Below, piece after piece: positions 16,126 to 24,424 of a DNA stretch of 64,000 bases. Position numbers and translations under genes: made by a program. Position 1 is the stretch's first letter. Each line of letters begins with the position of its first letter. The notes below the pieces were generated by a model that ran no database searches, had not been told where the DNA came from, and saw only the letters and a program-made list of their open reading frames with translations. Source of the stretch: Hymenobacter duratus (GTDB lineage Bacteria > Bacteroidota > Bacteroidia > Cytophagales > Hymenobacteraceae); contig NZ_JACWZZ010000002.1 in assembly GCF_014698995.1 (NCBI RefSeq), positions 558,001 to 622,000 on the forward strand, given 5' to 3'.

Positions 16126-17331
16126 TCAGTAGCGACCAAACACTTTCCGGCCCTCAAAGCTCTTAATCACCTCCTGCTCCACAGGGCTGGCGCGCAATAC
16201 TTCGTTTGTTTGCCAGAACTCGGGGTTGTAGGCTTTTTTCATTACCTGCTCCAGGTCGCGGGAGTGCCGCCCCACATCTTTATAGGCATGTCCTGGCAAG
16301 CGGCCGGTGTACTGGTAGAAGACCAATTGCGCGGCTACCCGCGTGCTATCAGGCCGGGCATTGGGGCGGCGCAGCACGATGGTCCCTTCGGCCCGCGTGG
16401 CGCTCAGACGCGTCAGGGAGTCGGCGTAGGGAATGAAATCAGCAACTAACCTAAAATCGTCGCCGGCACGCTCATACCCGGGCTCCATCTGAAAGCGAAG
16501 CATGCTGCTCAGGGGCAACGACAGTTCCTGCCGGCGCAATGCGGCCGTTTCTACATCTATATAGAGCGTGCCGGTCGTGGCTGGTTTCTGCACCTCTGGC
16601 CGGGGCTCAAAGTCGATGACGGCCGTTTCGCGGCCGTTTTCGGTGAAGAAGCTGCGCAGCGTGAAGTAGAAGTACTGGGTGGCCTGGGGCCCGAGCGGAA
16701 CCAACAGTTTTTCGCGTAGCGGGTGGAGGCTGAACACCGGCACCTGCCGGATCAGGGAGGAGAAATTGGTGAACGTGAAGCCGCCCGGTGTGAATGCATA
16801 GCGCGATTCACCTAAGTCCCACCCCTCAATCACGCGGTTAGAGAACTTCACATCATAAAATGCATCGAAAAACTCGCGGTACTCGCCGTTGTGCCGGGTT
16901 TTCTGGCGGTAAAACGCCTTGCCGTACTGCACGTCTTTCCTGTGGCGAAGCAGCTTGGCGCTGGCCCGCCGCACCAGTTCTTCGGCTACCTTCTCTGGGT
17001 TGCGCACCGTCACGCCGGGCAAGGCCACGGCGCTGGCCTGCAGCACTATCCGCAGCAGCGTGCCGGCCTGCTGCACTTCCGTTTCAGAGCGGCTGTAGCC
17101 CATGCTGAGCACCACCAGCCGCTGGGGAAGCGTCGGCACTCGTAGGCTGAACTCGCCTACTTCGTTGGTAGCCGTGCCGTTTGAGCCATCTGCTAGCCCC
17201 ACAATGGCGTAGGGCACTGGGCGCTGCTGCTCATCCACTACCTGGCCCAGCAGTACTATTCGCTGGGCCGATGCTGTGCTGGATAGCAGTAACAATGCGA
17301 GCAACACAGTGAACCGGACAGGCAGTAGCAT
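16126..17331 (-). CDS. Exported CarboxypepD-regulatory-like domain protein
   Basis: This 401-residue protein has a signal peptide (LLLLSSTASAQ cleaved near residue 22) and a CarboxypepD-regulatory-like/CNA-B-type domain (about 27-100, LLGQVVDEQQRPVPYAIV). The long remaining region alternates strands and aromatics, as in the DUF5686-like outer-membrane proteins of Bacteroidota. No catalytic motif is visible. The gene starts downstream of the terminator at 17368-17404, so it needs its own promoter. Its role, probably in the envelope, is unknown. Confidence 0.75.
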   Translation of the reverse strand: MLLPVRFTVLLALLLLSSTASAQRIVLLGQVVDEQQRPVPYAIVGLADGSNGTATNEVGEFSLRVPTLPQRLVVLSMGYSRSETEVQQAGTLLRIVLQASAVALPGVTVRNPEKVAEELVRRASAKLLRHRKDVQYGKAFYRQKTRHNGEYREFFDAFYDVKFSNRVIEGWDLGESRYAFTPGGFTFTNFSSLIRQVPVFSLHPLREKLLVPLGPQATQYFYFTLRSFFTENGRETAVIDFEPRPEVQKPATTGTLYIDVETAALRRQELSLPLSSMLRFQMEPGYERAGDDFRLVADFIPYADSLTRLSATRAEGTIVLRRPNARPDSTRVAAQLVFYQYTGRLPGHAYKDVGRHSRDLEQVMKKAYNPEFWQTNEVLRASPVEQEVIKSFEGRKVFGRY

Positions 17332-17367
17332 TCAATGTTGTTTACAGAATCAGTATTACACAGACAC

Positions 17368-17404
17368 AAAAAAGCGAAGCAGAGTTGGCCCTGCTTCGCT
17401 TTTT
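17368..17404 (-). terminator. Terminator after the 17440-17970 gene
   Basis: A 14-15 bp stem (17368-17382 with 17391-17404) with an 8-base loop and A/T tails on both sides lies 36 bases past the minus-strand stop at 17440. Confidence 0.9.
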
Positions 17405-17439
17405 AGAGCGGGACTGAAATCTTATTGACTGTTCCCATA

Positions 17440-17970
17440 CTACCCTTCAATGCGGCCCAGCTTCTCAGCTTCGGGGCCGGAAACGTGGCCGCGCTCCACC
17501 AAAAAGTCGCGGACCAGCCCGAACGACTCGGCGTCGAGGCCGGATTTGGGATGCTGTAGCAGAGTTTCAACCAGAAACTGCCGGTCTTCATCGACGTGGC
17601 CGCTCAGGCCCAGGAACGAGGGCAGGTTGCTTTCCACGCTCAGGCGCAGAAACCGGATTTCGGCATTGTCGCCGTCCAGTTTCACCGCTTCCTCAAACTG
17701 CTTGTTGGCGTTTTGCACGTAGGTCAGCTTGTTGAACATAGACGCGTCGCGGGCCCGGATGGCTTCGGCGGCGGCTTTGTAGGCCAGTACCACGGCATTG
17801 CGCTGGTCGTAGGCAGCCATCAGCTTATGAAATTTCTCGCCGGCTTCTTTGCTGGAAGCGGCCTGCTGGTATTGGCGGCGCAGATTGGGCAGGGAGTACG
17901 GGGTGGCGTCGGACACGAACGGAGACAGAATCAGAAGGAGAGAAAAAAGAACAGACAAAAACAGCTTCAC
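17440..17970 (-). CDS. Hypothetical secreted protein downstream of crtB
   Basis: This 176-residue protein has a signal peptide (MKLFLSVLFSLLLILSPFVS, cleaved near 20-23), followed by an all-alpha region (YQQAASSKEAGEKFHKLM and further helices) that looks TPR-like. I do not recognise a named family. It starts 18 bases after the crtB stop and is followed by a terminator, so it is probably the last gene of a crtI-crtB operon. Whether it has any link to pigment is unknown; co-transcription alone does not show it. Confidence 0.72.
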   Translation of the reverse strand: MKLFLSVLFSLLLILSPFVSDATPYSLPNLRRQYQQAASSKEAGEKFHKLMAAYDQRNAVVLAYKAAAEAIRARDASMFNKLTYVQNANKQFEEAVKLDGDNAEIRFLRLSVESNLPSFLGLSGHVDEDRQFLVETLLQHPKSGLDAESFGLVRDFLVERGHVSGPEAEKLGRIEG

Positions 17971-17988
17971 GCGGCAGCAGATTCGTGA

Positions 17989-18831
17989 CTAGATAGCTCG
18001 AAGGCGGTAGCGAAAGTACGACCCCATCAGCAAAAGCAGCTTGGTATTGTCTGGTACGCGCACCCGCTCGCCAAGGATGCGGGCCGCTGGTAGCTGCCGG
18101 ATTTTGTGGAACAGCTTGAGATAGTACACATAGGCCAGGTACACCCCCAGCCGCGCCGCCCGCGGCAGCTGCACGATACCGGCGTATGCCGCATCAAAAT
18201 CGGCCCGGATGTCCGCTTCGATTTCCTGCTTTACGTGGTCAGAAAATCGTTCGTACTGCACCCCGGGGAAGTACACGCGGCCCCGCTCCTCGTAATCTGA
18301 CCGAATGTCGCGCAGGAAATTAACTTTCTGAAAGGCCGAGCCCAGCCGTCGGGCGGGCTCCCGCAGCCTGTCAAACATAGCCGTGTCGCCTTCGCAGAAG
18401 ATACGCAGGCACATCAGGCCCACCACTTCCGCCGAGCCGTAGATGTACTTCTCGTAGAGCGACTGGTTGTAGGCATGGTCATCGAGGTCCATTTCCATGC
18501 TGTACAGAAAGGCATCGATAAATTCCCGGTCGATGCCGTACTGGCGCACCACATCCTGGAAAGCATGCAGCACCGGGTTCAGACTCAGCCCGATTTCCAG
18601 GGCCTCGTAGGTCTGGCGCTTGAAATCCTGAAACAGCGCCGCCTTGTTGTGGCCATGGAACGTGTCCACAATCTCATCAGCCCAGCGCACGAAGCCATAC
18701 ACGGCATACACCGGCAGGTGAAAACGCGTGTCGAGCGTGCGGATGCCCAGCGTGAATGACGTGCTGTAGCGCTGCGTAATCAGCTTGCTGCACGCCCGGC
18801 TGGTTTCGGTGAAAAGGGCAATATGATCCAT
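17989..18831 (-). CDS. crtB: Phytoene synthase CrtB
   Basis: This 280-residue squalene/phytoene synthase-family protein condenses two GGPP molecules to phytoene. Both Asp-rich motifs are seen: D52-EIV-D56 after the RW motif (GFVRWADEIVD), and D175-IRS-D179 in NFLRDIRSDYEERGRVYFP. Length and motifs are normal. It follows crtI after a 10-base gap on the same strand, so the two form an operon. Confidence 0.96.
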   Translation of the reverse strand: MDHIALFTETSRACSKLITQRYSTSFTLGIRTLDTRFHLPVYAVYGFVRWADEIVDTFHGHNKAALFQDFKRQTYEALEIGLSLNPVLHAFQDVVRQYGIDREFIDAFLYSMEMDLDDHAYNQSLYEKYIYGSAEVVGLMCLRIFCEGDTAMFDRLREPARRLGSAFQKVNFLRDIRSDYEERGRVYFPGVQYERFSDHVKQEIEADIRADFDAAYAGIVQLPRAARLGVYLAYVYYLKLFHKIRQLPAARILGERVRVPDNTKLLLLMGSYFRYRLRAI

Positions 18832-18841
18832 CTTCTTCGAC

Positions 18842-20329
18842 TTAAGAATTCTCCTTTTCTACCTCCTGCGCCACCACCTGCCCCGAAATGAGCGAGGGCG
18901 GCACGCCGGGCCCTGGCACGGTAAGCTGCCCCGTAAAATACAGATTACTGACCTTTTTGCTTTTGAGCGAGGGTTTCAGAATAGCTGTCTGGCGGAGCGT
19001 ATTGGCCAGGCCGTACGCGTTGCCTTTATAGCTATGGTAGTCCTGCTGAAAATCCTGGTGGGCGTAGCTGCGCTTGTACACCACCGCGTCGCGGATGCTG
19101 TGGCCGCAATGGCGCTCCAGCCGCTCCATAATCAGGTGGTAGTAATACTCCCGCGTTTCTTCCGGGTCCGGCAGGTCAGGCGCCACCGGAATGAGCAGAA
19201 ACAGGTTCTCGCAGCCTTCGGGCGCTACACTGGGGTCGGTTTTGCTGGGAGCCGACACGTAAAACAGCGGCCGGCTGGGCCACTTGGGCTGCTCGTAGAT
19301 TTCTTCGGCGTGGAGTGCAAAATCCTCATCGAAGAACAGATTATGGTGCCGCAGCTTATCCACGCGCCGGTTTACGCCCACATAAAACAGCAGCGACGAC
19401 GGGGCCATAGTACGGGAGTTCCAGTAGGCTTCGTCGTAGTGGCGCCACTCGGGGGCCAGCAGGTGCTGCTCGGCGTGGTGGTAGTCGGCGCCGGCCACCA
19501 CTACATCGGCGGGGCGGAAGCCGGCGGCGGTTTGCACGCCGGTGGCGCGGCCATTTTCCACTACTATCTGCTGCACTTCCTGGTTGTATTCCAGCGTCAC
19601 GCCCCGCTCCTGCGCCAAGGCCACCATGCCTTCCACAATCTTGTGCATGCCACCCATCGGGTACCAGGTACCCAGGGCCAGGTCGGCGTAGTTCATGAGG
19701 GAGTATAGGGCCGGTGTGTTTTCGGAAGTAGCACCCAGAAAAAGAATCGGGAATTCTACCAGCTCCAGCAGGCGCGAGTCTGTGAAGAACTTGCGCACGT
19801 GCTTGTGCATACTCTGGAGCAAATCCAGCCGGACGGCATCCACGAGCAGGCGCGGGTCGGCAAACTCCAGCAACGAGCGGCCGGGCATGTGCACATACTT
19901 GCCGATGCCGACCTCATACTTGTAGGCCGCCTGCCGCAGAAACTCATCGAGGCGGGCGGCGCTGCCGGGCTCGTACCGCTCAAACAGCTGCCGCAGCTCG
20001 CTCATGGCGGCCGGAATATCCACGGCCTCCGGCCCCTTAAAAATCACCTGATAGGAGGGGTCGAGCCGTACCAAATTGTAGTAGTCGCTTACCTTTTTGC
20101 CGAAGCGGGCGAAATACTGCTCGAAAATATCGGGCATCCAGTACCAGCTCGGCCCCATATCGAAGATGAAGCCCTGCTTCCGGAACACCCGCGCCCGGCC
20201 GCCCGGCCCTTCGTTCTTCTCCAGAATAGTGACGCGATAGCCGCGCTGGGCCAGCGACGTAGCGGCCGAAAGGCCCGCAAAGCCGGAGCCAATAACAAGG
20301 ACGTGTTTGGAAGATGCAGTAGAAGCCAA
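18842..20329 (-). CDS. crtI: Phytoene desaturase CrtI
   Basis: This 495-residue FAD enzyme desaturates phytoene to lycopene. The N-terminal dinucleotide-binding motif is VIGSGFAGLSAA, followed by the family segment EKNEGPGGRAR; the C-terminal signature is YFTGQLTVPGPGVPPSLISG. The start is TTG at 20329: the frame upstream meets a stop after ten codons and contains no ATG or GTG. A TAGCTTGC element lies about 35 bases upstream and resembles the TACCTTGC elements seen near 57-60 kb. It is the first gene of the crtI-crtB-(17440) unit. No lycopene cyclase is present nearby. Confidence 0.96.
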   Translation of the reverse strand: MASTASSKHVLVIGSGFAGLSAATSLAQRGYRVTILEKNEGPGGRARVFRKQGFIFDMGPSWYWMPDIFEQYFARFGKKVSDYYNLVRLDPSYQVIFKGPEAVDIPAAMSELRQLFERYEPGSAARLDEFLRQAAYKYEVGIGKYVHMPGRSLLEFADPRLLVDAVRLDLLQSMHKHVRKFFTDSRLLELVEFPILFLGATSENTPALYSLMNYADLALGTWYPMGGMHKIVEGMVALAQERGVTLEYNQEVQQIVVENGRATGVQTAAGFRPADVVVAGADYHHAEQHLLAPEWRHYDEAYWNSRTMAPSSLLFYVGVNRRVDKLRHHNLFFDEDFALHAEEIYEQPKWPSRPLFYVSAPSKTDPSVAPEGCENLFLLIPVAPDLPDPEETREYYYHLIMERLERHCGHSIRDAVVYKRSYAHQDFQQDYHSYKGNAYGLANTLRQTAILKPSLKSKKVSNLYFTGQLTVPGPGVPPSLISGQVVAQEVEKENS

Positions 20330-20527
20330 ATCAGGGAGGAATTCAAGGTTGGGTGCAAGCTACAATCCGGCAGGCAGATGGTTTTGTTTGCGCAGGTGGG
20401 CGCTTGCGTACGTCGGCTACACTGGCTTGCTGCCGGTGAGGCGTTGCAGGAAGCATCGGGAAGGTACCAACGCAGACAACTCTGTGTCGTATAAAAGCCG
20501 CCTTCCCTTTCTCTAATCCCGTTCCGT

Positions 20528-20923
20528 ATGCGGCACCGCGTCCTGTTTCAGTCCCCAGCGCTCCTGCTGGAATATGATATGGTAGATGACTTTATCCATG
20601 CGCAATGGACAGCGCAACAGTCCGAGGACTCGATGCGCGCGGGCTATGAACAGATTCTGGAGGCGCTGCAGCAGAATTTCTGCCACCGCCTGCTCGACAA
20701 TCATCTGCTGATTCAGGAGAATTGGGCCGGGTTGGTGAGTTGGTTTGCTACCGACTGGTACCCCAGGGCCCAGCAGGCAGGTCTACACGCTCATACAGTA
20801 GTCTTTTCATTGGATTTCTTTGGCCGGCGCTCTACCGAGCTGGCCCTGGAAATGGTGCCCGGAGGCCTTGTCGCCGGCTTCGATTCGCAGGATGATGCCC
20901 GCAACGCGCTACTGCATCTATAA
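20528..20923 (+). CDS. Small hypothetical protein, possibly STAS/SpoIIAA-like
   Basis: This 131-residue cytoplasmic protein begins MRHRVLFQSPALLLEYDM. It alternates strands and helices (an early LLEYD strand, a WAGLVSWFATDWYP middle, a final DARNALLHL helix), which resembles the STAS-like proteins common in Hymenobacter. That resemblance is by eye and weak. It is divergent from crtI and convergent with the ECF sigma gene, with a strong hairpin between. Confidence 0.55.
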   Translation: MRHRVLFQSPALLLEYDMVDDFIHAQWTAQQSEDSMRAGYEQILEALQQNFCHRLLDNHLLIQENWAGLVSWFATDWYPRAQQAGLHAHTVVFSLDFFGRRSTELALEMVPGGLVAGFDSQDDARNALLHL

Positions 20924-20964
20924 AAAAGCAGCCGTAACGCTGACCCACAGCGCTGGTAACACAA

Positions 20965-21008
20965 ACGGGCCGCGAGCTACGCCGAAAATGGCACTGCTCG
21001 CGGCCCGT
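20965..21008. terminator. Hairpin between convergent genes
   Basis: A perfect 13-bp GC-rich stem (20965-20977 with 20996-21008) with an 18-base loop lies between genes ending at 20923 (+) and 21046 (-). There is no T-tract, so termination efficiency is uncertain. Confidence 0.6.
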
Positions 21009-21045
21009 GATACGCCCGGGGCGGGGTATACTCTCTCCCTATTCC

Positions 21046-21561
21046 CTACACGCCGGGGGCGTATACCTTGAGCGCATCCTTGAGCTCCTTGCGGGCAATG
21101 TGGATGCGGTTCTTAACGGTTCCAATCGGGATTTGCAGCTTCTCCGCAATTTCCAGGTACTTGTAGCCGATGTAATACATCATGAACGGCGTCCGGTAGT
21201 CGGCCGACAAACTGGCAATAGCCTGGTTGATGTCCGTTACTACGAAGTCGGAGGTTGCACCGTTGTGCGTAATGTAGTTTTCGTCGGTATTGAAGTACTG
21301 GAAGTACTCGGTACTGTCGATGTTACTGTTGCGCTTCGTTATCTTGTTGTAGTTGTTGATAAACGTGTTGCGCATGATGGTGTACAACCATGCCTTCAGG
21401 TTGGTACCGGCTTTGAACTTGTCCTTGTTGAGCAATGCCTTGAGCAGGGTTTCCTGCACCAAGTCCTTGGCATCGTCAGCGTCGCGGGTCAGGTTCATCG
21501 CCACTGGCTTCAGCGAGTAGGAAATCTTCTGTACTTGATTTGTGAATTCCAAAGAGGTCAT
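21046..21561 (-). CDS. ECF-type RNA polymerase sigma factor
   Basis: From the ATG at 21561 this is 171 residues, beginning MTSLEFTNQVQKISYSLKP. Region 2 contains DADDAKDLVQETLLKAL and LKAWLYTIMRNTFINNYN; region 4 contains the helix-turn-helix YLEIAEKLQIPIGTVKNRI. The frame extends to 21735, but that extension is AT-rich leader. No anti-sigma gene is adjacent. A TATATTTG -7 element lies 32 bases upstream. It sits between the crtI operon and the CarH-like regulator, so a role in light or oxidative control of pigment is possible. Bacteroidota have many stand-alone ECF factors of this sort. Confidence 0.93.
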   Translation of the reverse strand: MTSLEFTNQVQKISYSLKPVAMNLTRDADDAKDLVQETLLKALLNKDKFKAGTNLKAWLYTIMRNTFINNYNKITKRNSNIDSTEYFQYFNTDENYITHNGATSDFVVTDINQAIASLSADYRTPFMMYYIGYKYLEIAEKLQIPIGTVKNRIHIARKELKDALKVYAPGV

Positions 21562-21864
21562 GCTGTTTAGCTTTTCGTGGCAAAAAGTTAAACAAATATA
21601 CGAGGGAATCTGAAAGTCGTCTACCTGCACCCCAACTATTTTTTTCCAGTAGGCCAAACAGGCTGGCGGACAGAAAAACAAGATACGAACCCACTGATAA
21701 TCAGGATTTATTAATTCGTACAAGATTCGGCACACTCCCTGTTACACCCTACTTATACCGCTGCTTTCCGGAGAGCAAAAGCAGGATATATGCCCCTTAA
21801 ACAGGCACTTGTATGTACAGACACGATTTTTCGGAAAAAGTGGCAGCGCCGGAATATTTTTTCC
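21562..21864. other. AT-rich region upstream of the ECF sigma gene
   Basis: These 303 bases hold the sigma-factor promoter region and the 3' side of the CarH-like gene. An exact TAnnTTTG (TATATTTG, 21600-21593 on the minus strand) is present but lacks a TTG at 19-21 bases. A TGTACA lies at 21814-21819. No gene or strong hairpin is seen. Confidence 0.4.
21593..21600 (-). promoter_or_regulatory. -7 element of the ECF sigma gene
   Basis: TATATTTG on the minus strand matches TAnnTTTG and lies 32 bases before the ATG at 21561. No -33 match was found, which might reflect control by an alternative sigma or an activator. Confidence 0.45.
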
Positions 21865-22770
21865 TTAGGCGGGCTCCGCGAACTGCACGTTCATCTCGTC
21901 GGCCAGGGCCAGCAGATCGGTAATGAGGCGCAACCGCACCGTATGGTGCGGCAGTTCCAGCGACTCGGCCTGAACCAGCGGGCCCGACAGCACCAATAGC
22001 GTGTCGGGGCACAGCTGCCGCAACTCCTCCACGAAACCCTGCAGCCGTTCCCGTTCCGGCACGGCAGTCAGCACAGTGCATACGGCATAGGGCTGGTAGC
22101 CCTGGCACACATTGTATAGGCCTGCAATTGGCAGGTTCTGCCCCAGATACAACACGTGGTGCCCCCGGGCCCGCAACGCGTAGTTCATGAACAGCAGGGC
22201 CAGCTCGTGCATCTCTCCTTCGGGCAAGAACAATACCCACCGCTTGGCCGAAGCAGGGGGTACCGGCGACAATACATCGGTAGCGGCCATCATCTTCTGG
22301 CGCAGCAAGTGCGTCACCAGGTGTTCGTGCGCCGGATTGACGCTGCCAGCCTGCCACATCACCCCGATGCGCTGCAGGAAAGGATATACCACGTGAATGA
22401 TGGCGGCCTCAAACCCCAGCCGGCGAATTGCGCGGTTCAGCAGGCAGTTGAGCTGCACTTCATCCATGGCCAGCATGGCCGCCAGCAGCGAATGCACCTG
22501 CTGGCAGTAGTCGTTCACATCATCGTTGCAGGAAATAACGGCTTGGGCTATTTCCTTCTCGCTAAGTTGCGCGATTTTGGAAATCCGGTAGCCGCGGCCG
22601 CAGAGGGTGGCTACATTCAGCAGCCGCCGCAGGTCATCGTCGCAGTAGGTGCGGATGTTGGTGGCGGTGCGCACGGGCTGCAGCAGGCCGTAGCGCTGCT
22701 CCCAGATCCGGATGGTGTGTGCCTTAATGCCTGAAAGCTTTTCCAGGTCACTGATTGCGTATTGTCCCAC
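21865..22770 (-). CDS. CarH/LitR-like MerR regulator with B12-binding domain
   Basis: This 301-residue protein has an N-terminal MerR helix-turn-helix (3-70, TIRIWEQRYGLL), a four-helix B12-cap domain (about 85-170) and a Rossmann-type cobalamin domain (about 178-300). It contains W139-x9-E149-H150, the W-x9-EH motif of CarH-type adenosylcobalamin photoreceptors, and an axial-ligand candidate H188 (LPEGEMHELALL). The residue after the Trp is Gln140; in Thermus CarH it is the His that forms the bis-His light state. The start is GTG at 22770, with a GGGAGG nine bases upstream inside the end of crtZ. Such proteins repress carotenoid genes in the dark. The crtZ-carH coupling supports that role here, but light sensing is inferred. 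Confidence 0.85.
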   Translation of the reverse strand: MGQYAISDLEKLSGIKAHTIRIWEQRYGLLQPVRTATNIRTYCDDDLRRLLNVATLCGRGYRISKIAQLSEKEIAQAVISCNDDVNDYCQQVHSLLAAMLAMDEVQLNCLLNRAIRRLGFEAAIIHVVYPFLQRIGVMWQAGSVNPAHEHLVTHLLRQKMMAATDVLSPVPPASAKRWVLFLPEGEMHELALLFMNYALRARGHHVLYLGQNLPIAGLYNVCQGYQPYAVCTVLTAVPERERLQGFVEELRQLCPDTLLVLSGPLVQAESLELPHHTVRLRLITDLLALADEMNVQFAEPA

Positions 22771-22772
22771 GA

Positions 22773-23291
22773 TTATTGACCTCCCTCCTTTTCTTGCGAT
22801 GATACCGCCCGGGGCCGCAGGGTCCGGGTCGGGGCAGGCTGGCGTAGTGCCAGTGTAAAGTATTTCGGCGATACCCACAGCAGCCCGAATTCCTCGGAGC
22901 CGTGGCGGGTAGTGGCTTTATGATGCATTTTATGCGCCATGTTCAGGGCCCGCAGGTAGGGGTTGCGCGACTTGCGCCAAAACCGCAGCCGGCCATGAAT
23001 CAATACATCGTGCACGAAGAAGTAGAGCGTACCGTACGCCGCAATGCCTACGCCTACCCAGAAGCGCCAGTCCTTGTCTGGCGAGCCGTACACGATAAGG
23101 AGCGCCGACAGGGAGCCGTAAAACAGAAAAAAGAAGTCGTTGCGCTCGAAGCGGTGCGGGTGCCGCACATGGTGTGAGCGGTGCAGAAACCATAGCGGCC
23201 CGTGCAGCACAAAGCGGTGCATGAACCATGCAACAAACTCCATTCCCAGAAATGTAGCCGCCGTAGTGGCAATGGCTGCGGGCGTTGTCAT
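22773..23291 (-). CDS. crtZ: Beta-carotene 3-hydroxylase CrtZ
   Basis: This 172-residue membrane di-iron hydroxylase of the sterol-desaturase superfamily hydroxylates beta-ionone rings at C3. The His boxes are HRFVLH (25-30), HRSHH (37-41), FVHDVLIHG and MAHKMHHK, with three or four hydrophobic helices. With CrtW it would give 3-hydroxy-4-keto end groups. Its stop codon lies two bases before the GTG of the B12-binding regulator, so the two genes are cotranscribed. Confidence 0.94.
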   Translation of the reverse strand: MTTPAAIATTAATFLGMEFVAWFMHRFVLHGPLWFLHRSHHVRHPHRFERNDFFFLFYGSLSALLIVYGSPDKDWRFWVGVGIAAYGTLYFFVHDVLIHGRLRFWRKSRNPYLRALNMAHKMHHKATTRHGSEEFGLLWVSPKYFTLALRQPAPTRTLRPRAVSSQEKEGGQ

Positions 23292-23371
23292 GCGGAGCTA
23301 ACCACGAAAGAAGCGTAGAAGTTTGGAAACACAGGCGTTGAAAGGTACAAATTCCACTTGGCCAAACTCAA

Positions 23372-23414
23372 CAGCGCGCCACCACACAGTATCAGATTGT
23401 ATGATGGCGCGCTG
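23372..23414 (-). terminator. Terminator-like hairpin after the enoyl-CoA hydratase gene
   Basis: A perfect 10-bp stem (CAGCGCGCCA at 23372-23381 with 23405-23414) and a 23-base loop lie 20 bases past the minus-strand stop at 23435. The T-tract is poor. Confidence 0.5.
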
Positions 23415-23434
23415 CCTTGCTGTGAGAAGGATAG

Positions 23435-24247
23435 TCAGTTTTCCCAGGTAATTTTCTCTTTCGCCAGAAAAGCGGCAATGCCACGGCGGCAGTCCAGGGA
23501 GCCGCGGGCTTCAGCGTTGATGTGGGCGGCATAGCGCAGGCTGTCTTCCAGGGGCATTTCCGGGATGCGGGCCAGCATTTCCTTGGTGGCCTCCATGCTT
23601 TGGGCCGAGTTTTCGACGCAGAGGCGGCGCGCAAAATCGTGCACATAGCTCGTCAGTTCCGCCGCCCCAACCACACCATTTACGAGGCCCAGTTCCTGGG
23701 CCCGCTGCGCGCTGAGCACGTCGCCGGTGAGCAACAGCTCCTTGGTGCGGGCCTCTCCTACTTTGCGCAGCAGAAATACGCTGACGATGGCCGGCAGGAA
23801 ACCAATCTTCACCTCCGTGTAGCCAAATCTGGCTTCGGGCACCGCAAAGGCAAAGTCGCAGACGGTGGCCAGCCCGCAGCCGCCGGCCAGCGCGTGGCCC
23901 TGCACCTGCGCAATCACTACTTTTTTGAGCGTGTAGATCTGGTGAAAGAGCTGCATGAGGTGCGTAGAATCGGCCAGGTTATCGGTGTAGCCGAAGCTTT
24001 GCAGCTCCTGAATATAGGCTAGGTCGGCGCCGGCGCAGAAGGCGGCTCCTTCGGCACGCAGCACAATCACCTTGCAGGCGGTATCCTCCTCAGCAAACTC
24101 AAATGCCATTTTCAGCTCCGACACCATGTCGGCGCTGAGGGCATTGCGTTTTTCAGGACGATTGAGGGTGATATAGCCAATGGCATCGGCAGCCTCATAG
24201 CGGATGAAGCGCAGGGCTTCCAGCTCTTGCGTGGGCATGTTGTCCAT
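23435..24247 (-). CDS. Enoyl-CoA hydratase/isomerase-family protein
   Basis: From the ATG at 24247 (another ATG follows at 24238) this is about 270 residues of the crotonase fold. The oxyanion-hole segments are AAFCAGADLAYIQ and GHALAGGCGLATVCD, and FGYTEVKIGFLPA holds a catalytic-position Glu. FGYTEV-x-IGF-x-PA resembles methylglutaconyl-CoA hydratases of leucine breakdown, but simple enoyl-CoA hydratase is equally possible. It is a single-gene unit with its own promoter (24347-24377) and terminator. Confidence 0.88.
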   Translation of the reverse strand: MDNMPTQELEALRFIRYEAADAIGYITLNRPEKRNALSADMVSELKMAFEFAEEDTACKVIVLRAEGAAFCAGADLAYIQELQSFGYTDNLADSTHLMQLFHQIYTLKKVVIAQVQGHALAGGCGLATVCDFAFAVPEARFGYTEVKIGFLPAIVSVFLLRKVGEARTKELLLTGDVLSAQRAQELGLVNGVVGAAELTSYVHDFARRLCVENSAQSMEATKEMLARIPEMPLEDSLRYAAHINAEARGSLDCRRGIAAFLAKEKITWEN

Positions 24248-24346
24248 AGAATACAGAATTGCAACGGTGAGCAGCAACGCGGGACTGGCTCTGCGCAGCA
24301 GAACGGCCGGGCGGTACTAAATCAGCAGAATCAGGTCGGCACTATC

Positions 24347-24377
24347 CAAACCTAACAAAAATGCGGGGCTAAGTAAA
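24347..24377 (-). promoter_or_regulatory. Promoter of the enoyl-CoA hydratase gene
   Basis: On the minus strand TTTA (24377-24374) is followed by 19 bases and TAGGTTTG (24354-24347), an exact TAnnTTTG with a near-consensus -33. A leader of roughly 95 bases would result. Confidence 0.55.
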
Positions 24378-24424
24378 CTATATAGCGCGGCAAGCAGGCC
24401 GGGTGTTTCGGCCATGCCCGATTT

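Noticed and set aside
21814..21819. TGTACA as a CarH-type operator
   Set aside because: A single 6-base match in AT-rich DNA, on the 3' side of the regulator gene, with no repeat partner at helical spacing.
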